Positions 16,097 to 26,600 of a stretch of DNA of 64,000 nucleotides are shown one piece after another; position 1 is the stretch's first letter, and every line of letters starts with the position of its first letter. The DNA is from Methanosphaera cuniculi (GTDB taxonomy: Archaea; Methanobacteriota; Methanobacteria; Methanobacteriales; Methanobacteriaceae), in the NCBI RefSeq assembly GCF_003149675.1, contig NZ_LWMS01000031.1:1-64000 (forward strand), read 5' to 3'. The notes beneath the pieces were generated by a model that was given only the letters and a program-made list of their open reading frames with translations, did no database searches and was not told where the DNA came from. A program made the position numbers and the translations under genes.

Positions 16097-16743
16097 CAAG
16101 AACAACAACAATTACCACAGTACTAGAGGAAATTTATAATACTGTAGAAACATGGATCAATACAGAAATTAGTAATGATGGAATACTTGGTGATGTAGAA
16201 GATTTTATTACTACACTTCAAAACGAAAGACCATTAACAACTCCATCAATTTGGATGCAAAAACATAATTGGCAACCCGTAAAATCAGAGTCAATTAATA
16301 AACATTCGATGATTACAGTTGAATTTCCTATTGAATTTGACTGTATAGAATACTCTAATGACTTGGAAGAGGGGGAACAAAGAGCTAATAATCTTGTTGG
16401 GCGCGTTATTGATTCAATCCTAAAACATTATACAAGACGAAGCATCAAAGAACTATTCAAGTTTGTAGGCTTTGAAGTAAAAGAAGGTTATCCTAACGGA
16501 AATCTTAAAGTAAATGGAAAACAGGAAGTTATACCTGTTGCTGGTGTTTTGGTATTATTCAAAGTTCAATTCCTTTGGAATAATTGTCTTGTTAGTATTA
16601 TTGATGAGGATAATACAATGAGTGAATCAGTAATTGACATTACTCAGGAATCAGTGAGTATTGATGATTCAGATAGTTCTAAGTCAATTAGTGATATTGA
16701 AAGTATAATTTTTAAAAATAATGTTCTAGAACAAAAAGAATAA
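16093..16743 (+). CDS. Probable tail terminator / tail completion protein
   Basis: About 216 residues. I choose ATG 16093, six bases after AAGGTG, where it overlaps the previous TGA. The position between the gp10-like and tail tube genes is that of the tail terminator, which caps the tube. The first 165 residues are compact with alternating strands and helices (MITVEFPIEFDCIEY, GVLVLFKVQFLWN), like terminator proteins. The last 45 residues are an acidic Ser/Asp-rich tail. The call is by position and general fold, not by a specific motif. Confidence 0.6.
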   Translation: MTRTTTITTVLEEIYNTVETWINTEISNDGILGDVEDFITTLQNERPLTTPSIWMQKHNWQPVKSESINKHSMITVEFPIEFDCIEYSNDLEEGEQRANNLVGRVIDSILKHYTRRSIKELFKFVGFEVKEGYPNGNLKVNGKQEVIPVAGVLVLFKVQFLWNNCLVSIIDEDNTMSESVIDITQESVSIDDSDSSKSISDIESIIFKNNVLEQKE

Positions 16744-16810
16744 TTATTTTTTTTTAAGTTAAACTAAAAAAAAATTTTAAACATTAAAAAAAAGAAAGGA
16801 TGATAAAAAA

Positions 16811-17917
16811 ATGACTCAAGTAGTTTCATTCAGTCCTGAACAAAAATGGGCAAACGAAGCAGAAGATGATGATACACATATAAGAGCAGATAAAGCAAAT
16901 GCAAGCTTAAACGCTGAACCTGTAACATTAAACGGGGGAAGTAAAACAATACAAAAAATGAGAGTAGGTTATCCAGAGCCATCAAGTGAAATGGATACTG
17001 CAATAGATACAAAAGTATTCCACAAATACATGTACTATACTTTGGGGAATTATGCTCATTCAACAACAACAGTAAATGGACAATCAAAACATTGTCATGA
17101 ATTTTACGGAGGAGACTCTACAAAACTACCTAGTGCAACAACAAGACTTACATATGATGTAGATGATTATGTTCTTGAAAAAACGTTACTAGGTTGTGTA
17201 ATGGATGAATTTAACCTGGAGACAAGTGATGAGCTTAGTACTGCTTCACTTTCAATGATTTACAGAACTGAAAAATCTAAAAAAATATCACAAACAGAGC
17301 AAGATATACGTGAAGTAGATGCAGTACCCTTTATAGGTTATGATTATCAAATAACACTTGGTGGAGTAGATAGTTATGTATTTAATGAACTAAAACTAAG
17401 TATAAAAAATAATCATAAAATCGACGGTGCTAGAGGACTGGGTAACAGATTCTACGGAAGACAACCAAACGTAGGAGAACGTGAAATACAATTAGAACTC
17501 ACAACTGTATTTGATACAGATAACCTAGAAACAGTTATCAAATCAGAATACGGTGATGAAAATTTAGAAACAATTACAGATGAAAATGGATACTGGATAC
17601 CATCAAAATGTAAACTTTTCACAATTCCCCTAAAATTAAAAATAATGACCTGTGAAGATGCAACAGAGTATGTTGAAATTGAAATACTTAACTGTATAAT
17701 CAGCATTGATCCGTTAGAATTTAGTGGTAGTGATGATGTAGAAGTAAAACTCACCCTTCAAGCTACAGGAACAAAAAAAGTAGCACTTAATAGTGGAGTA
17801 GAAAAAAGAACTGATATTCGATGTATTGTTGTAAATGATCAAGAAGAAATTACCCCTTCAATAAAAACAGCAACAACAACACCTAGTTCAACATACACTA
17901 GTACTGAAGAAGAATAG
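16811..17917 (+). CDS. Major tail tube protein
   Basis: A 368-residue protein between terminator and chaperone genes, where the tail tube gene normally lies. It is rich in beta strands and has the look of tail tube proteins: an N-terminal variable part, a central domain with DYQITLGGVDSYVFNELKLS, then repeating strands such as EIQLELTTVFDTD and DDVEVKLTLQATG near the end. A Thr/Ser-rich tail of about 20 residues closes it. Rings of this protein stack to form the tail tube. It is larger than many phage tube proteins and may carry an extra surface domain. ATG 16811 follows AAAGGATGAT. Confidence 0.75.
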   Translation: MTQVVSFSPEQKWANEAEDDDTHIRADKANASLNAEPVTLNGGSKTIQKMRVGYPEPSSEMDTAIDTKVFHKYMYYTLGNYAHSTTTVNGQSKHCHEFYGGDSTKLPSATTRLTYDVDDYVLEKTLLGCVMDEFNLETSDELSTASLSMIYRTEKSKKISQTEQDIREVDAVPFIGYDYQITLGGVDSYVFNELKLSIKNNHKIDGARGLGNRFYGRQPNVGEREIQLELTTVFDTDNLETVIKSEYGDENLETITDENGYWIPSKCKLFTIPLKLKIMTCEDATEYVEIEILNCIISIDPLEFSGSDDVEVKLTLQATGTKKVALNSGVEKRTDIRCIVVNDQEEITPSIKTATTTPSSTYTSTEEE

Positions 17918-17968
17918 ATAAAGATAGTAAAAATAAAAATATAATATTTTTTTTTGGGAGGCAATAAT

Positions 17969-18534
17969 ATGGCATTTGAAGACCTATTAGCAGGAACAAA
18001 CGAACAAGTACCTATATTTCTTGAATCAACAGGTACAACTGAAAACGTTAGAAAAATAAATGTGGCAGAAACAAAAAATTACAGAAGAATAATAAACAAA
18101 GCACTTGGAACAATCAACACAACAGAAAGAACAAAAGGTAGACGTTCACAAGGAACTGAAGCAGTAGCAAAACTGAACCTTGCTGATACAAGTGAAGCAG
18201 AATACGATGCAAATGTATACCTTATCAAATGTAGTTTCAATATCGACGGTCAAACAATCAATGAAAAAGATATAACTGAAAGATTATCTAATGATGTATT
18301 TGATGAACTTGTAACAAAACTTAAAAAATTAAATGCTCTTGATGATGATATCAACCTTGAAGATGAGGTAAAAAAGTCTTAAAATCAAATGAAGGCAAAC
18401 ATCTTATCAGACTGGATTTTTTTGGATATCATTTAGCAAAATCTTATGATGAATTAACTCCAGCACAAGCATTATTTATTGATATAGGACGAACTGAGTT
18501 AGAAAACCAAAGAAATAATCCTGATAAGAAATAA
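17969..18534 (+). CDS. Tail assembly chaperone, long form by -1 frameshift
   Basis: The zero frame runs from ATG 17969 (after GGGAGG) to TAA 18380-18382 and gives a 137-residue protein, the usual upstream chaperone. At the end it contains the heptamer A-AAA-AAG at 18370-18376, in the correct phase. A -1 slip opens a second frame that starts VLKSNEGKHLIRLDF and runs to TAA 18532, adding about 52 residues with a helical LAKSYDELTPAQALF region. This two-product design is standard in long-tailed phages, where the long form binds the tape measure. Position directly before the tape measure supports it. The slip is inferred from sequence; the short form would end at 18382. Confidence 0.8.
18370..18376 (+). 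promoter_or_regulatory. Programmed -1 frameshift slippery site
   Basis: The A-AAA-AAG heptamer sits in the zero frame of the tail chaperone, two codons before its stop. Both tRNAs can re-pair after a one-base slip. A downstream stem is not obvious to me. Confidence 0.7.
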
Positions 18535-18937
18535 TAATAAAAACAATAATCTTAAAATATTGTTTCATCACTTCACTCTTTTTTTAGCAATAATTTTAAG
18601 CCTAGTATTATTTTTTTTAAATAATTTATTCTAGTACACCTCTTTTTTTTCATAATTTAAAACCAGAAAATTGGTGGATAATAAAAAAAAATTGTATGGG
18701 ATGAAAAAAAAGGAAAAATTAAATTTTTTTTTTTATGAGTAGAAAAAAAAGTAGTATAGTCTAATATAGTATAGTAAAAAAAAACTTTTAAAAATTAAAA
18801 TAATTATTTTTTTTATATTTTTTTTCGTTACCCTTAATCTCTTCACTCATAAAAACTTTTTATAATCCTTATTTTCAATATTCCTCAATCTTATCCACAT
18901 TATCCAAAAAAAAAATAATAGGAGGCATTAATCAAAA
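18535..18937 (+). other. Intergenic gap before the tape measure gene
   Basis: About 400 bases of AT-rich sequence with many A and T runs and no credible ORF. It has TATA-like stretches at about 18757-18775 and ends with the ribosome site GGAGG (18922-18926) of the tape measure. A promoter for the tail module is likely here, which would separate it from the head genes. Confidence 0.4.
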
Positions 18938-21900
18938 ATGGTATCACAACAAATTCTACAAATCATTCTGAAAGCAAAAGATGAAATGAGCAAAAACCTT
19001 GAAAAAATAGATAAGGCAATGAAAAAAGTAGAAAACACAGCAAAAACATCAAACAGTCAAGTAGCTAACAGCAATAAACAAGTTACTGATTCGATAAACA
19101 AACAAATCCCAGTTATCACCAAAGTAGAAAATGCATATACAAAAATGAAAACAACAGTAAATAATGCATTCAATATGATGAAAACAAGCATACAAAATAC
19201 AGCAACAAAACTAAGCACATCAATCAAAGAAAGTAGTCTAGCACAACCTTTCCTTAACTCAGCAGAAAAAATCAAACAAAAATGGCAAACAACGATGGAA
19301 CACATCAAAAGTCAAGCAGATAAATTAGCAAACACAAAACGAACAATAAACATAGATACAAAAACAAGCAATATACAAGAAACAACATCACTCATTGATA
19401 AACTTAAAATCAAAATAGGAGAAACAGCACAAAAATGTTTAAACTTAAAAAACTCATCATCAAATAGTTTTACATCAATGTCAAATAGTACTAATCAAGC
19501 CAAAAATAGTATAAATGGACTCACAACAAGCATATCAAAACTTAGTAGTCCTGTAAATAGCATTAAAACTTCATTCGCATCATTATCTACCAGCATAAAA
19601 ACAAGTTTCAATAGCATTAAAAGTGGAGTAACAAGTTCACTAACAAGCATTCAAACAAGCGGAACAAATGCTTTCAGCCGATTAAGTAGTAATGTTTCAC
19701 AAAGTATTTCAAATATGAAAACAAAGGTAAATGCAGATCTTAATTCAATAAGAATGGAAACACTAAAGTTTGAATCAAAAGCAATACAACTTAAAATTCA
19801 AACACAAGGAGCAAGTGAAGCTGTAGGGCAACTTAATCTACTTGAAAGAACAGTAGCAGTAGCAAAAGGAACATTACAAACACTATCACCAACAAGTATG
19901 AGTGCATTTCAATCAATAAGTAATTCCTGTTCAAATGCGATTAATACTGTTCAAACAAAATTTAATTCATTAAAAACATCAGCATCAGATGCATTTAATA
20001 ATATTAAAACAAAAGCTGGAGAAGTAAAAAATAGTATAAGTAATATTTCATCAAATATGGGAATGTTATCAGGAACAATTTCAACAGCATTTGGAATGAT
20101 AGGAGTATCAAGCCTAACTGAATTTACAATAGGTGCTGCCCGAGCAAGAGAACAAATTACCTCAGTAACAAACGGAATTACAGGAAGTGCTGAAGCAACA
20201 AAACATTTACAATCATCAATAAAGGAAGCAACAAGTGGAGGGGTTGTAGGATTTAATAAAGTTGCAGGAGCAGTAAATCAAATAGGATTAAAATATAATC
20301 TAACTAATGCACAACTTGAAAAAACACCACCTTTATTAAATTCAATCGGAACATATGCAATGGCAATGGGTAAAGATGGTGAAACCGCCGCTAATTGGAT
20401 GAATAAAGCATATGATGGACTTAATGGAAATTTCCTTGTACTTCAAAGAAATCTGGGAATAACCAAACAACAATTAATAGACAATGGTTGGAAAGGAACA
20501 GCTGAAGATGTTGATGGATATACTCAAGCTTTACAACGTTGTCTTGAAAAAAAACCTGAAATGAATGACTTTTTAAACTCATTTGATGGAAAACTTATGA
20601 AATTTAAGATGACTGTTCAAGGTGTAGGGAGGGAAATTGGTGAATATTTACTTCCTATTTTAACAGGTTTCCTTGATTTTATGAGTTCTCTTGAACAAAG
20701 ATTTCCGGGCATTACAAAGGTAATTGTAATTCTTGGACTTGCAATTATGGCACTTTCTGCAGTAAGTATGATTGTTCTTCCTATTGTTCAACTTGTTGAA
20801 GCATTAAAACTGATGAGTATTGTTTCACGTGCCGCGGCGATTGCTCAGACATTACTAAATGTTGCTATGAGTATGAATCCTATTATGATTGTTGTTATTG
20901 CAATTGTTGCTCTAATCGGTGTTTTAGTATATCTTTATAATACAAATGAAGATGTTAGAAATACAATTAATGCAATTGGAAGTGCAATTATGGGAGGACT
21001 TCAAAGTGCGTTTAATTGGTTGATGAGTGGTATTCAATGGGTAATTGATGGATTTAATAATTTTTCAAGTAGTGTTGGAAGTGCTGTTGATGGAATTGTT
21101 CAATGGTTTATTGCTCTTCCTGGAAATATTTATAATTGTCTTGAATCATTACTTACAACAATAGGTGAATGGTTCTCTGGATTAATTACAAATTTAATTA
21201 CTTGGGGTGGTGAATTATTAAATAATATTATTCAATGGTTTGTGAATTTACCTGCAACTATTTCCGAATATTTAAATCAATTAATTTTATCGCTTGGTGA
21301 ATGGTTTAGTGGACTTCTTACAAAACTTACAGAGTGGGGTATGAGTATTCTTACTGGTATTGTTCAATGGCTTATAACATTACCTCAACAATTTATGCTT
21401 TATCTGAATATTATTATTCTGAATGTTTCGACTTGGGCTATGAATTTATATACTTGTTTTGTGAATTCTGCGTGGAATGCTGTTACAGGTTTTATTAGCT
21501 GGATTTGTCAACTTCCAGGTCAACTTTGGACTTGGCTTATGCAAACGATTTCAACGGTTGTAAGTTGGATTCCTGGATTTTCACAAAAGGGTGTTACAGC
21601 AGGTACTGATTTTTTAAAAGGTATAATTGATAAAATTAAAAAAATACCTAGTGATATTTGGACTTGGCTTCAAAATACAATAAGTAAGGTTAAAACATGG
21701 ATTCCTAGCTTTGTACAAAAAGCTCAGGAAAGTGCAAGAAAATTCGCAGATAAATTCAAAGAAAAAATAAAACAACTTCCTCAAATCATGTGGGACGAAC
21801 TTATGCGAATTGGAGATAAAATAAAAAATAGTGTTGGTGATCTGGTAGGAAAAATAAAAGATCTAGGACGACAAATGTTAGATGGATTTAAAAATGCTCT

Positions 21901-23602
21901 TGGTATTCACAGTCCTGGATATATGTATCATGCAATTGCAGGGGAGATGAGATATCTAGATAAAGAAATTCTTGGAAATCGAATGACTTTAAATGATGCA
22001 ACTGAAAAACTAGGAGAATCAATGATAGCAGGATTTAATAAAAATGATTTTAATTCAATGTCTGATACTTATAATAAGGCTATTTCAAATATGAATACAG
22101 TAGCACCTACAATTGAAACTCCAACAACTCTTCCAGATACTATTGAATCTACATCAACAGCAATAGGACAAGAGGGAAATATGATGAGTAATATGAAAAT
22201 TCCTTCAGAACAAATTGCTACAGATAGTCAAATGATGATGAGCTCAATTTCATTACTCACTTCAACTGTAAATCCACAACTTGCTTCAATTGACTCAAAT
22301 TTAAAAAATATTTCACTTTCAAGTACTCAAGGAGCAAATATTGTCGCACAAAATAACTTACAAATTATTTCAAGTTATACTCAATTAGCTTCTATGATGA
22401 CACAACAACTAGATAATATTACAAATAAAAATAAAAATTCATGGATAAGCATCAAAAAAACAACACAAGATAATCTAAATTCAATTTTCAAAAGTACAAA
22501 ATCAGTTACAACACAAATGATTCAAGCATGGGAAAAAATGAAAACTAGTATAATAAGTGCGGCTCAACAAATTAAATCACAAAGTGAACAAAGATTTAAC
22601 AGTTTATGGAATACAATACGAACATTTTATAATAGAATTAGAAATCCGGGAGGTGCAGGTTCACCAGGAGCAGGAGGAAGTAGACGTGGAAGAACTTCAA
22701 ATAGAAGTATTGGATCAGTAGTAAGAAGAAGTGTTAGACCCCTTACACAAGTTCAACAAAATTCAAAAATGAATCCCATAACATTAAGACCTTTACTTAC
22801 AGGTGCTGAAATAGAATACATGAAAAGTCCAAATAGTAATCTAATTGCTACACCTGATATTCTACGATATTTCGATGAAAAAGGTAAAGGTGCAGGCTGG
22901 AGTGACATTGTAACACCTAACGTAAATTGGATAAGAAACAAGACTAATGAATGGAAAGTAAATGGTCCTAAAATCTTTGGTAAATATTCAACAGGAAATG
23001 ACTTATTCAAAGTTAAGGAATTTGAAAACGGAACGCCTACAATAAGCTATGACACTTTCCGTCGTATGGCTGAAAATGTATTTAGCCAATGTCATTACGA
23101 ATTTTACTGGGATAGTGAACGGTACGGAAATTGGGTCGCCGCGGCACATAATGGGGGTATGAATTGTAGTGATAGTACAGACTTCCTCATTGCTCTTGCT
23201 CATGCTTGTGGACTTCCTGCAAGTAAAGTTCATGGACATTGGAATCAATTCGGACATTACTGGGCGAATGTTGCAGGTCACAAGATGGATACTACGGGGT
23301 GGATGAATCGTAGAACTTGGACACCTGCTCAGAGTCATGCAGGTTCTCCATCAAAACTTGAATTAACCAACAGTGATAGTGGAACAAATGATAATATAAC
23401 ACATAGTGGTGAAATTACACTAAATTTAAATTTAAATATTGATGGAGGTAATAATCTTGACCGTGATAGTATAACAAGTATTGTACGTGAAACACTTGGA
23501 AATCGTGATACCTTGAAAATGATTGCACGTAATAAGGATTTCCAGGAAATTGATGCGAATATGAAAATTAAAATGAATAAGAGTGTTTTAAGAAATGGAT
23601 AA
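18938..23602 (+). CDS. Tape measure protein with C-terminal transglutaminase-like domain (module 1)
   Basis: A 1554-residue protein. Residues 1-370 are long helices rich in Ser/Thr/Lys/Asn. Residues about 585-670 are strongly hydrophobic (IVILGLAIMALSAVSMIVLP, IMIVVIAIVALIGVLVYLY). Residues about 730-905 hold Trp-rich repeats of the form EWFSGLxTxLxxWGxxI. Residues about 1380-1465 form a transglutaminase-like cysteine hydrolase with Cys1410 (in MNCSDST), His1440 (in GHYWANV) and Asp1451 (in KMDTTG), the same Cys-His-Asp layout and fold class as pseudomurein endoisopeptidases of family C71. The first part fixes tail length. The enzyme at the end may cut pseudomurein during DNA entry; substrate is inferred. 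Confidence 0.88.
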   Translation: MVSQQILQIILKAKDEMSKNLEKIDKAMKKVENTAKTSNSQVANSNKQVTDSINKQIPVITKVENAYTKMKTTVNNAFNMMKTSIQNTATKLSTSIKESSLAQPFLNSAEKIKQKWQTTMEHIKSQADKLANTKRTINIDTKTSNIQETTSLIDKLKIKIGETAQKCLNLKNSSSNSFTSMSNSTNQAKNSINGLTTSISKLSSPVNSIKTSFASLSTSIKTSFNSIKSGVTSSLTSIQTSGTNAFSRLSSNVSQSISNMKTKVNADLNSIRMETLKFESKAIQLKIQTQGASEAVGQLNLLERTVAVAKGTLQTLSPTSMSAFQSISNSCSNAINTVQTKFNSLKTSASDAFNNIKTKAGEVKNSISNISSNMGMLSGTISTAFGMIGVSSLTEFTIGAARAREQITSVTNGITGSAEATKHLQSSIKEATSGGVVGFNKVAGAVNQIGLKYNLTNAQLEKTPPLLNSIGTYAMAMGKDGETAANWMNKAYDGLNGNFLVLQRNLGITKQQLIDNGWKGTAEDVDGYTQALQRCLEKKPEMNDFLNSFDGKLMKFKMTVQGVGREIGEYLLPILTGFLDFMSSLEQRFPGITKVIVILGLAIMALSAVSMIVLPIVQLVEALKLMSIVSRAAAIAQTLLNVAMSMNPIMIVVIAIVALIGVLVYLYNTNEDVRNTINAIGSAIMGGLQSAFNWLMSGIQWVIDGFNNFSSSVGSAVDGIVQWFIALPGNIYNCLESLLTTIGEWFSGLITNLITWGGELLNNIIQWFVNLPATISEYLNQLILSLGEWFSGLLTKLTEWGMSILTGIVQWLITLPQQFMLYLNIIILNVSTWAMNLYTCFVNSAWNAVTGFISWICQLPGQLWTWLMQTISTVVSWIPGFSQKGVTAGTDFLKGIIDKIKKIPSDIWTWLQNTISKVKTWIPSFVQKAQESARKFADKFKEKIKQLPQIMWDELMRIGDKIKNSVGDLVGKIKDLGRQMLDGFKNALGIHSPGYMYHAIAGEMRYLDKEILGNRMTLNDATEKLGESMIAGFNKNDFNSMSDTYNKAISNMNTVAPTIETPTTLPDTIESTSTAIGQEGNMMSNMKIPSEQIATDSQMMMSSISLLTSTVNPQLASIDSNLKNISLSSTQGANIVAQNNLQIISSYTQLASMMTQQLDNITNKNKNSWISIKKTTQDNLNSIFKSTKSVTTQMIQAWEKMKTSIISAAQQIKSQSEQRFNSLWNTIRTFYNRIRNPGGAGSPGAGGSRRGRTSNRSIGSVVRRSVRPLTQVQQNSKMNPITLRPLLTGAEIEYMKSPNSNLIATPDILRYFDEKGKGAGWSDIVTPNVNWIRNKTNEWKVNGPKIFGKYSTGNDLFKVKEFENGTPTISYDTFRRMAENVFSQCHYEFYWDSERYGNWVAAAHNGGMNCSDSTDFLIALAHACGLPASKVHGHWNQFGHYWANVAGHKMDTTGWMNRRTWTPAQSHAGSPSKLELTNSDSGTNDNITHSGEITLNLNLNIDGGNNLDRDSITSIVRETLGNRDTLKMIARNKDFQEIDANMKIKMNKSVLRNG

Positions 23603-23680
23603 TAATATCCAACTATCCTTTTTTTTTTAATTCACTCATTTTTTTTTTATAAAAATAAAATATTAGTAGTTGATAATAAA

Positions 23681-26600
23681 ATGAAAGAACCAAAAATAAT
23701 AAAACCCCTTGATGTAAGAGTATTTGGAAATGTTATGACTCATAAAACATCAAAAGAGGGATTTATAAACTATTATTCAGATGTAACCTATAAAGGAAAA
23801 TCTGAAATAAAATCACTTGAAAAAAATGTATTCACACTCACACCATTAGGTCGTGAAACTTACATGACTGCTGAAATAACAAATCCAAGTGGTGGAAATC
23901 AAGATATAAAAGTAGACCTTGACACAACAGTAGCTATAGTTTGTAATCTAACAACAAAAGATGATAATGGTAATTTTGTTCCTGTTGTAAATCACCAGGT
24001 TTATATTGCTGTAGATACTATTATCACAGATCAACAGCTAACAAATGAAAATGGAAGAGTAACTTTCAACTATATTTGTAGCACTTCCGGAAAACATCAT
24101 ATTAAATTTTATACCCGTTTTGAAGATGGATATAGAGGAACTGAAAAAAGTGTTTACGTGTCAGGATTTTATAAAACTGTGTTAACTCTTGATGAAAAAG
24201 AAACAAGAACAAGCCATACACAACCTGTAAACATAAAAGCAACATTAAAAACAGTTGATGGGAATCCTATACGAAATGCTAAGTTTCATTTGTACGAAAA
24301 TAATAATGAAATTAAAGAATGTTATGATAATGAAATTTATAAAACTGATGCTACAGGTTCGTTTACATTTCCATTTCAAGAACGAAAAAACTTTAATGCT
24401 AATGTGAATTTTACTGATATTAATTTTCCGGATAAAGTTATTCAACATCAAACAACTGAAATCACAGGAAAACTTATAGAAACAAATACAGGAAATCCTG
24501 CTAAAAATCAATTAATATCATTATACCTTGATTATAATACTCCTCCCATATCAGAGACAAGAACAGGATCAGGTGATGATGACGCCGGTACATTTACAAT
24601 TCCTTTTACAATTTATGATAATTCTACACATATTATGTTCATTACCAATAATCGTGATTCAAATTCAATAACATCAACAGGAAAATTACAATATGGAACA
24701 GATGTAAAAAAATATTCATTCCAAGCAGTACCTGTACCAACTGTTGAAATTGTACCGTCAGTTAACAATATTATACCAGGACAACCTTTAGAAGTTAGTG
24801 TAACAGTCGCAGATGAAGATGCAAGTTTTAAAGATGATAAAGTAATATGGTATTATTCACTTGATAATGAAAATGATTGGAAAGTGCTTTTCGAAGCATC
24901 AGAATCAACACTTAACTCTGATAATGTAGCTAAAACAAAATTCACATATACTAAAAAATGTGAAAATTTTTACCTTAAATGTACATATCAAGGAAACCAA
25001 AATTATGGGCAGAATGATAGTAATATTCTTAATATTCACTACCTCCCTGAAAATGTAAATGTGAATCTTAAATTTGATAGCAATCAATTCACCACGGAAA
25101 CAGAAACTAAAATTTTCGCAACATTCACTGACAGTGCAAACAATCCAATACCTAAGTATGATATAAAATTTTATGAATATCCACGTGAGGGTGGAATATA
25201 TAATATGTCAATGTATGATACACGATATCTAGGAGTTGCTAAGACTGATTCAAAAGGAGTAGCAACAATACTATACACTCCACGTGCTAGAGGAAATTGG
25301 GATATAAAAGCAGTGTATGAACTCAGTATCAACACACAGAAATTTGATTCAACAAGTACCCAAAAAAGTATTTTTGTTGATAAAAGAACAAGAAAAATGA
25401 ACCTAAATATACCTTATGCAAATAATGAGGGTGATGATGTAAAAATTGAAATTACAGTCACTGATAGAGACACAGATGAACCTATAGCAAATGATACAGT
25501 AACTGTAGTATATCAACAAAATACAAGTAATGCAACAAAGATAACACAAACACTCACAACAAATAGTAATGGTATTGCTTCACTAACAATTCCAAAACTA
25601 AGTATTGGAACATATACTGTTACTGCTTCACTTCCTAGTATTGAACGTTATTATGCTCTTAACCAACAAAAAAGTTTTAAGGTAAGTAAAAAAGAAATTC
25701 CAACATTTTCATTTTCAAATATAAGATGTATGAAAGGAGAAACAATAGCGACTGAAATAAAAGCACCAAGTGATTATACTGGAAAAATAGAACTTAAAAA
25801 TACAACAACAGGTAAAGTATTCGCTAACTATACATTTACATCTGATGATCAAGGAACCGCAATAGTAACAACAACAGTAACTGAAGAAGTAGGAGAATAC
25901 TCATATATTCTTGTTTATGAGGGTAATGAAAAATATATGGCTGGAAGCACAACAACAACATCACAACTACTTCAAATTTACGGAAGTTTCACAATAGATT
26001 GTAAAAATGCAGACAGTAGTAAATTAATTGAAGCAAAAAGACTTACAAACCTTGTACTTTACGGTTATATTACAAATATATATAATCAACCTTACACAGG
26101 AACAATCGAATGTCGTATAAGAGATGAATTCTATGGAACTTTCAATGTATCAGAGGGTTATTTTGGAAAAGATAAAAATAATACAATCATGGAAGGAACA
26201 AATATCAATATTGATAGTGCTATGATTCAAGACGGTAAAAATGATTTACTACTCATATGTAAAGACTCTTTGACAGGGACAATAACAGAATCAAAATACA
26301 CATTAAATGTAACAAAACAAGACTCCATATCATTATGGGTAGCAGAAAAAGCAAGTGTAGTAGGTGAAGACAATGAATTTAAATGCTATTATCCTTTGAA
26401 CGCAACTGGAAAAATTGTATTTTATGAAACGGATAAAAATGGAACTCATGTGAACGAAACACCTATCGCAACACTTAATGCTATTGATGGAACACAACCT
26501 GCGAATACAACCCAAAAATCAATCAAAAAAAGTCTAGACTATTTTGGAGGTAGATCTGGTGGAGAGTATTATTATACTGCAAAGCTTATTGACGACCCTG

